Shown: in pieces, positions 6,959 to 10,517 of the stretch
How the letters are laid out: each line of letters opens with the position of its first letter
Numbering within the stretch: the first letter of the stretch is position 1
Assembly (NCBI GenBank): GCA_030039095.1
Contig: JASHQP010000567.1
Location: forward strand, 1 to 10,517
Direction of reading: 5' to 3'
DNA from: Streptosporangiaceae bacterium
GTDB taxonomy: Bacteria; Actinomycetota; Actinomycetes; Streptosporangiales; Streptosporangiaceae
DNA: 10,517 nucleotides
Notes under the pieces: model-generated
Seen by the model: the letters and a program-made list of their open reading frames with translations, nothing else
Databases searched by the model: none
Told to the model about the DNA's origin: nothing
Made by a program: the position numbers and the translations under genes

Positions 6959-7903
6959 TCAGAACGGGATCGTCAGGAACGCTGCCGGAACGGCGACCGT
7001 TGCCACGGCGACGACCCCGATCAGGGTGACCGCGGCCATTGGCAGTCGCGGAGCCGGCTTCAGCAGCCGGGAAACCCTGGCCGCCACCTGGCCATCGGCG
7101 GCCGCCAGCGCGCCGTTCGGCGCGTGCACACCGCCGGCCGCGCCGACCCTGAGCAGCGCCGTGGCGAGTTCCCGGGCCGAGCGGTGCCGCAGCGCCCGGT
7201 CGTCGGCCTGCATCTCCACGAGCAGCGCCACAGCGGCGTGGGCCTCACGGGCCACGGCGGACCACCGGAACGCCCGCAGCAGCGCGATGAACGGCAGCAG
7301 CACGAGGTCGTGCCGTTCCCGCAGGTGGGCCCGCTCGTGTGCGATGACAGCCGCGAGCTCGGCCTGGTCGAGCAAGTCAAGGGCGCCTGCGCTGATCACG
7401 ATCCTGGAACTGGACCGCAGCCCCGGCACGCAGTACGCGGCCGCCGCCGGGTGGTCGACCACGAGCGCACCGGGGACCTTCGGGTCGCCGTGGGCGAGCA
7501 GGCTCAGCAGGATCCGCTGCCGCCTGCGGGCGCGCACCACGGCGGCGAAGGCAGCCACCAGGATCCAGCACAGCACGAGCAGGAGCACCACGCCGGCCGC
7601 CAGTGCGAGCAGCCTCAGGCCGAGGATCCCGGCCAGGAGGCTCCGGGTTCCGGCCGAGGCGCGCCGGCCAAGCACCCGGGAGGCCAGCGCGAACGCGCCT
7701 CCCGCCACGCCCGAGCGTTCGTCAGCCGCCCCGAACCCCGCTAGTGCACCAACGGCCGCCAGCCCCCAGCCCAGCCCGAGCGCCTGCCACAGCACGATCG
7801 CAGCCGCCGGGGACCTGCGAGGCCAGCGCGCCGCGGCAAGCGCGGATCCGGCGGGGATGCATGCGGCCGCGAAGAGGGCAAGGATGAGTGCCGCGGCGAT
7901 CAC
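6959..7903 (-). CDS. M56 family (BlaR1/MecR1-like) membrane zinc metalloprotease
   Basis: The 314-residue product is a gluzincin-type membrane protease. Hydrophobic helices lie at about 2-25, 35-60 and 97-123. A cytoplasmic loop then carries the active site HERAH (H189, E190, H193; AVIAHERAHLRERHD) with the likely third ligand E230 (EMQADDRAL). One further helix closes the protein at about 288-311. Unlike BlaR1 there is no extracellular penicillin-binding sensor domain, so it is the short actinobacterial form and its signal is unknown. The start is GTG at 7903, six bases after the blaI stop. GGGGAG inside the blaI end serves as ribosome binding site. In the known BlaR1-BlaI and MecR1-MecI systems the protease inactivates the repressor; the same logic is inferred here. 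No beta-lactamase gene is in the window. Confidence 0.92.
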   Translation of the reverse strand: MIAAALILALFAAACIPAGSALAAARWPRRSPAAAIVLWQALGLGWGLAAVGALAGFGAADERSGVAGGAFALASRVLGRRASAGTRSLLAGILGLRLLALAAGVVLLLVLCWILVAAFAAVVRARRRQRILLSLLAHGDPKVPGALVVDHPAAAAYCVPGLRSSSRIVISAGALDLLDQAELAAVIAHERAHLRERHDLVLLPFIALLRAFRWSAVAREAHAAVALLVEMQADDRALRHRSARELATALLRVGAAGGVHAPNGALAAADGQVAARVSRLLKPAPRLPMAAVTLIGVVAVATVAVPAAFLTIPF

Positions 7904-7909
7904 GTGAGG

Positions 7910-8296
7910 TCACTCCCCGCCGCCGCGGACTCTGTCCGTGGTGCCCTGACCAAGCGCCTCGAGGGCGCGGCGCAGCGCCGCTGCCTCGGTGTCCGACACG
8001 CTGCGCGCGAACCGGGCCAGGGCAGCCTGCCGGTCCCCGGTCTGCTCGAGCGCGCTCAGCATGAGCTCTGTCACGTACGCTTCCCTTGTTGCCGCGGCAC
8101 GATAACGCCAGGCGCGGCCGTCCCGCTCCCGTCTAGCGAATCCCTTCTTGGCCAGCCGGTCAAGGACGGTCATCACCGTGGTGTGCGCGAGGTCGCGTTC
8201 GGTGAGGTTACCGCTGACCTGCCGGACCGTCAGCGGATCCGTGCTTTCCCAGAGTACGTCCATGATCGCGCGTTCAAGCTCGCCGAGACGGTTCAC
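7910..8296 (-). CDS. BlaI/MecI/CopY family transcriptional repressor
   Basis: The 128-residue product is a typical BlaI-type winged-helix repressor. The DNA-binding domain spans about 1-70 (RLGELERAIMDVLWESTDPLTVRQV, then HTTVMTVLDRLAKKGFARRERDGRAWRYRA), and a helical dimerisation domain spans about 71-115. Start choice: the frame is open to 8449, but the family N-terminus (xRxLGELE) begins at GTG 8296, and the 51 extra residues are not conserved-looking. There is no Shine-Dalgarno. A -10-like TACAGT lies six bases upstream, consistent with a leaderless transcript. The gene is cotranscribed with the M56 protease six bases downstream, whose product is expected to relieve repression. A palindrome at 8323-8334 would overlap the -35 region, a good place for autorepression. 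Other targets are unknown. Confidence 0.94.
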   Translation of the reverse strand: MNRLGELERAIMDVLWESTDPLTVRQVSGNLTERDLAHTTVMTVLDRLAKKGFARRERDGRAWRYRAAATREAYVTELMLSALEQTGDRQAALARFARSVSDTEAAALRRALEALGQGTTDRVRGGGE

Positions 8297-8302
8297 GTCG
8301 TA

Positions 8303-8308
8303 ACTGTA
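8303..8308 (-). promoter_or_regulatory. putative -10 element of a leaderless blaI promoter
   Basis: Minus-strand TACAGT (TAnnnT) ends six bases before the GTG start at 8296, with no Shine-Dalgarno between. Transcription starting at the GTG would be leaderless. No clear -35 hexamer is seen. Confidence 0.4.
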
Positions 8309-8393
8309 CCCATCCGCAAACGCCCTTAGTAGGGCCGGGACTTGATCCAAAACACGGGCACAAACCATGCCGCGACTCGTTATTGCGGATGGG
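8309..8393. repeat. 11-bp perfect inverted repeat bracketing the blaI/kinase control region
   Basis: The arms are CCCATCCGCAA at 8309-8319 and TTGCGGATGGG at 8383-8393, separated by 63 bases. Each arm reads TTGCGGATGGG in the direction of the gene it faces: blaI leftward, the kinase rightward. The left arm abuts the blaI -10-like hexamer. This suggests a duplicated regulatory element rather than a hairpin. Confidence 0.6.
8323..8334. promoter_or_regulatory. palindromic candidate BlaI operator
   Basis: CCCTTAGTAGGG is a near-palindrome (CCCT and AGGG arms around TAGT) lying about 27-38 bases before the blaI start. That overlaps the expected -35 region of a leaderless promoter. Its TAGTA/TACTA core recalls known BlaI/MecI half-sites. 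The assignment is inferred from position and symmetry. Confidence 0.4.
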
Positions 8394-8441
8394 ATTGCGC
8401 CATGGTGGCCAACCGGGCATGCTGCGCTTGATGACGGGCTC

Positions 8442-8446
8442 GAGGG
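8442..8446 (+). promoter_or_regulatory. ribosome binding site deciding the kinase GTG start
   Basis: GAGGG lies five bases before GTG at 8452, a much better placed site than anything before the in-frame ATGs at 8389, 8419 or 8431. Confidence 0.5.
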
Positions 8447-8451
8447 CAAGC

Positions 8452-8979
8452 GTGACGACGCAGCGTAAGCGGCCGGCTTACGCCGGGCCCGCGATCACGG
8501 CGCTCAGGGCCGCCGCGTCCGCGACCGCTTGCATCATCCGATGCCTGGCGATCGCCTACATCGCACTGCAGGTACTCATCTGGCATTCGTTCTACGCGGC
8601 CGATCCGTGGCGGCTCGCCGGGCCGTTAGCGGCGATGGCCTGGGCGGCCATCGTCGTGGCGTACCTGCGTGGCCGGTGGCGGCAGGCGCGGTGGCGCGAC
8701 GGACTCGACTCGGCGGCCAGCGTGCTCCTTGCACTGGGCGCCGGGTGGTGCGTGCCGCCCGCCGTGCGCGGCGACACCGCCAACTGGCTGTACATCGCGC
8801 TGGTGGGCCAGCTGTTCGTGCCGGCTTGGCTTGCCCCGGCGGCGTCGGCGGCGCCGCTGGCGCTGATCTCCGCGGCCGCCTACCTGGCCGGCGCCGCCGT
8901 GACGCCCGCGGTGCGGCCCGGCGGAAGCTCGGCGGCTGTGTCCGCGGCGGTGCTGGTGGCCATCGCCGCCGCTGCGTAG
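8452..8979 (+). CDS. membrane sensor half of a histidine kinase, ended by an in-frame amber codon
   Basis: The 175 residues form a polytopic membrane module with about six hydrophobic helices, near 25-44, 54-72, 86-100, 110-128, 134-150 and 160-175. A basic loop (RGRWRQARWRDG) lies between the second and third. The sequence stops at TAG 8977-8979, immediately after the last helix. The same reading frame then continues without another stop into the kinase catalytic half at 8992-9747, so the two are almost certainly pieces of one ancestral gene of about 430 codons. GTG at 8452 is preferred for its GAGGG five bases upstream; ATG codons in frame at 8389, 8419 and 8431 are alternatives. With the stop in force, this product is a sensor module without a kinase. 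It might be a sequencing error, a pseudogene, a readthrough gene, or a true split kinase. The signal sensed is unknown. Confidence 0.65.
   Translation: MTTQRKRPAYAGPAITALRAAASATACIIRCLAIAYIALQVLIWHSFYAADPWRLAGPLAAMAWAAIVVAYLRGRWRQARWRDGLDSAASVLLALGAGWCVPPAVRGDTANWLYIALVGQLFVPAWLAPAASAAPLALISAAAYLAGAAVTPAVRPGGSSAAVSAAVLVAIAAAA
8977..8979 (+). other. in-frame amber stop splitting the sensor kinase
   Basis: TAG sits between GCG and TCT in the frame shared by the membrane half and the catalytic half. One base change would restore an open frame from 8452 to 9747; TGG (Trp) or CAG (Gln) are one-step ancestors. The context does not match well-known readthrough signals such as a following CAR-YYA. 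Confidence 0.8.
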
Positions 8980-8991
8980 TCTGCCCGGCTG

Positions 8992-9747
8992 ATGCTCGAG
9001 CGCGGCGCGACGACGGCCGACGCCACCTTGGCGGCAGCCGACCGGGAGGCCCGTGAGCAGCGGGTCGCGCTCTCCCGGACCACCGAGCGCCGCGAGCACG
9101 AGCGCCTGCTGCACGACACGGTGCTGAACACGCTGACCGCGATCGGCCAGGTAGGCCACGTAGGCCGGGCCGGCCGGGCCGGAGCCGGGCTGCTCGAGGG
9201 CCGGTGCCGGCGCGACGTCGCGCTGCTGCAATACGCGCTCAGCGACGCCAGCGATCCGGCCAAGGTGGCCGGCCGGCCGTTCGGCGGCCTTCTCATCGGC
9301 ATCGAGGCCGCCGCGATCGAGATGCGCGCTCGCGGCCTGGAGGTGCACGTGGCGGTCGCGGGCCAGGCCCGGGAACCAGCCGTGGCCGCCGGCCCGGTGC
9401 CCGGGCAGGTCGCCGTCGCGATGGCGTACGCGGTCCGTGAGGCCCTGGTGAACGTGGCCACGCACGCCGGCACCGGCCAGGCTTGGGTGGACGTGAGCCT
9501 GGCCGGGCCGTCGGCCGCCGGCGGCGGCGTGCGGGTGACGATCCGGGACGCCGGCGCCGGGTTCGACCCGGCCGCGGTCGATCCGGCCAGGCTGGGCCTG
9601 CGCCGGTCGATCACCGAGCGCGTCGCCGACCTGGGCGGCAGCGCGTCCGTCCGGTCGCGGCCGGGCGAGGGCACGTCGGTGAACCTGTACTGGCCCGCGT
9701 CGGCGGCGGGCGTATCGTTCCCTGATCCCTGGCGGGCATCCCGGTGA
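8992..9747 (+). CDS. cytoplasmic catalytic half of a sensor histidine kinase
   Basis: The 251 residues carry a coiled-coil linker (about 6-36) and a DHp helix with phospho-acceptor H41 in ERLLHDTVLNTL. A HATPase domain follows, with N-box E150 and N154 (REALVNVATHAG), G1 box DAGAGF at 186-191, and G2 region GLRRSI then GEGTSVNLYW (225-234). All catalytic motifs look intact. This is the NarL/DesK-like class that usually signals to a LuxR-type response regulator; none is in the window. ATG at 8992 is the first start after the amber codon (12 bases on), has no Shine-Dalgarno, and would depend on reinitiation or readthrough. A 9-bp-period repeat expands the loop between the DHp helices. The stop overlaps the next gene's GTG (GTGA). 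Without its membrane half the protein would be soluble and unlinked from its sensor. Confidence 0.8.
   Translation: MLERGATTADATLAAADREAREQRVALSRTTERREHERLLHDTVLNTLTAIGQVGHVGRAGRAGAGLLEGRCRRDVALLQYALSDASDPAKVAGRPFGGLLIGIEAAAIEMRARGLEVHVAVAGQAREPAVAAGPVPGQVAVAMAYAVREALVNVATHAGTGQAWVDVSLAGPSAAGGGVRVTIRDAGAGFDPAAVDPARLGLRRSITERVADLGGSASVRSRPGEGTSVNLYWPASAAGVSFPDPWRASR
9142..9186 (+). repeat. 9-bp-period tandem repeat inside the kinase DHp loop
   Basis: Five degenerate 9-bp units encode IGQ-VGH-VGR-AGR-AGA. The second and third units share GTAGGCC, including the rare codon GTA in both, which points to recent duplication. The repeat lies between the H41 helix and the following helix (LLEGRCRRDVALLQYAL). 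Confidence 0.75.
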
Positions 9748-10517
9748 CCCCCGACGGAGCGGCACGGGACGCGTGGAGCACCTGGGACGGCTGGGAATCG
9801 GAGATCCCCCGGGTCGCCGGGCTGGTGGCGGCCGTCTGGCAGCTCACGCTGCTGATCCCGGTGCTCATCTACGCCCGCGACTACCGTCAGCCCGCGGTCC
9901 CGATCGCGGTGTGGCTGGCCCTGCTCGCAGCCGCGGTGTGGCTGGTGCCACGCGCCCGCGCGGGCGGCCTGACCGGGCCTCAGGCGGCGGCCGCGATCGC
10001 GATCGCGATCGGCGCCGTCGCCCTGGTCGGCTGGGAACGGCGCACTCAGGGTGCCACCGGGTCCGTGGACTGGTCGGTCTTCGGGACCGCCTGGCTGCTC
10101 GCCCTCGTCGTGCTGAGCCGGCCGGCCTGGGTATGGGTGTGCGGAGCGGCTGGGGTGTTCACGGCCCACGCCGTGTTCGTCGTGCGCCTCTTCGGCGTGA
10201 CACCGCTGGGGCTGGAGCGGCTGTCGGCGGCCGCGTTCATCCTCGTGGCATTCCTGGTCGTGTTCGCCACGCTGCGGCCGACCATGCGGACGCACGCCGG
10301 CCTGGCCGCGCGCAGCGCGGCCCTGGCGAGCCGGTCGGCTGCCGAGCGGGAAGCGGTCGCAGCGGTCCGTGCGGAACGGCGGCGCAGGCTCAGCATGCTG
10401 GAGATCGAGGCGCTGCCGCTGCTCCGCGGGATCGCTGAGGGCACCCTCGACCCGGCCGACCCCGGGGTCCGGGAGCGTTGCGCCACACTCTCCGCGGACC
10501 TGCGGCGGGTCCTTGCC
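9744..10517 (+). CDS. histidine-less sensor-kinase-like membrane partner (3' truncated by window edge)
   Basis: The frame from GTG 9744 is open for 258 codons to the window end. The start overlaps the preceding kinase stop by four bases (GTGA), implying coupled translation. About six hydrophobic helices lie near 24-44, 51-69, 81-97, 109-125, 127-149 and 160-177. A charged helix (182-218) leads into a DHp-like segment. Aligned by eye with the neighbouring kinase, ERRRRLSMLEIEALPLLRGI matches ERREHERLLHDTVLNTLTAI. The phospho-accepting His becomes Glu (E220), and the DxxxN Asn becomes Pro (P225). The following GTLDPADPGVRERCATLSADLRRVL reads as a second helix like the kinase's GRCRRDVALL. It is therefore probably a pseudokinase-type partner or co-sensor of the upstream kinase. 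Any ATPase domain lies beyond the window. Coding nature is supported by codon bias and the overlap; the role is inferred. Confidence 0.8.
   Translation, partial: MTPDGAARDAWSTWDGWESEIPRVAGLVAAVWQLTLLIPVLIYARDYRQPAVPIAVWLALLAAAVWLVPRARAGGLTGPQAAAAIAIAIGAVALVGWERRTQGATGSVDWSVFGTAWLLALVVLSRPAWVWVCGAAGVFTAHAVFVVRLFGVTPLGLERLSAAAFILVAFLVVFATLRPTMRTHAGLAARSAALASRSAAEREAVAAVRAERRRRLSMLEIEALPLLRGIAEGTLDPADPGVRERCATLSADLRRVLA

Noticed and set aside
8297..8449. 51-residue N-terminal extension of BlaI
   Set aside because: BlaI-family proteins begin close to the RLGELE motif, and the extension overlaps the promoter-like and palindromic sequences.
8383..8451. N-terminal extension of the kinase membrane half from TTG 8383 or ATGs at 8389, 8419 and 8431
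   Set aside because: None has a ribosome binding site, the added residues are not hydrophobic or conserved-looking, and the 8383-8393 stretch is one arm of an inverted repeat in the control region.
9993..10010. Three GCGATC direct repeats
   Set aside because: They encode alternating Ala-Ile in a transmembrane helix of the partner protein; codon bias explains them.
8880..10295. Long minus-strand open frame of 471 codons opposite the kinase genes
   Set aside because: It is the antisense shadow of high-GC coding sequence: composition is low-complexity Arg, Pro and Ala, no family motif is seen, and the plus strand carries clear kinase motifs.
1..10517. Mobile element, phage, CRISPR or defence island
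   Set aside because: No transposase, integrase, terminal repeats, spacer arrays or defence-type genes are visible; the gene content is core actinobacterial housekeeping plus a sensory locus.

Overview
The window is chromosomal DNA from a high-GC actinobacterium (Actinomycetota). Codon third positions are almost all G or C, GTG and TTG starts are common, several genes have no Shine-Dalgarno sequence, and the encoded proteins resemble those of Streptomyces, Streptosporangium or Mycobacterium relatives. The genus cannot be fixed from the sequence. I see no rRNA, tRNA, CRISPR array, transposase or phage gene. No stretch above about 155 bases lacks a gene.

Bases 1-3100 hold the DNA-integrity block. 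A partial gene for a probable secreted beta-rich protein ends four bases before the stop of the convergent disA (c-di-AMP synthase). radA (branch-migration helicase) lies upstream of disA on the same strand. The 3' end of radA is repeated twice more in the radA-disA gap.

Bases 3100-5340 hold metabolic and translation-quality genes. A TIM-barrel sugar phosphate isomerase/epimerase-like gene diverges from radA. It overlaps, tail to tail, with dtd (D-aminoacyl-tRNA deacylase). dtd in turn diverges from a Rhizobium-etli-type L-asparaginase that keeps its SxxK, CSGKH and DGCG motifs.

Bases 5400-6883 form a tight three-gene operon: an XRE/HTH regulator, a three-helix DUF2516 membrane protein, and an AlaX-type alanyl-tRNA editing protein. 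A perfect 12-bp AT-rich palindrome precedes the regulator. Convergent to this is a blaI-M56 pair (BlaI repressor and BlaR1-like membrane zinc protease), read leftward from a control region at 8297-8451.

Bases 8452-10517 hold the most unusual part. A membrane sensor histidine kinase is cut by one in-frame amber codon exactly between its last membrane helix and its catalytic half, so it reads as two consecutive ORFs. A second membrane protein overlaps the kinase stop by GTGA and runs off the window. It has the same overall layout (six helices, then a DHp-like helix), but a glutamate stands where the phospho-accepting histidine should be. The locus therefore looks like a kinase plus histidine-less partner pair, with the active kinase split or decaying. 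A perfect 11-bp inverted repeat brackets the control region shared with blaI.
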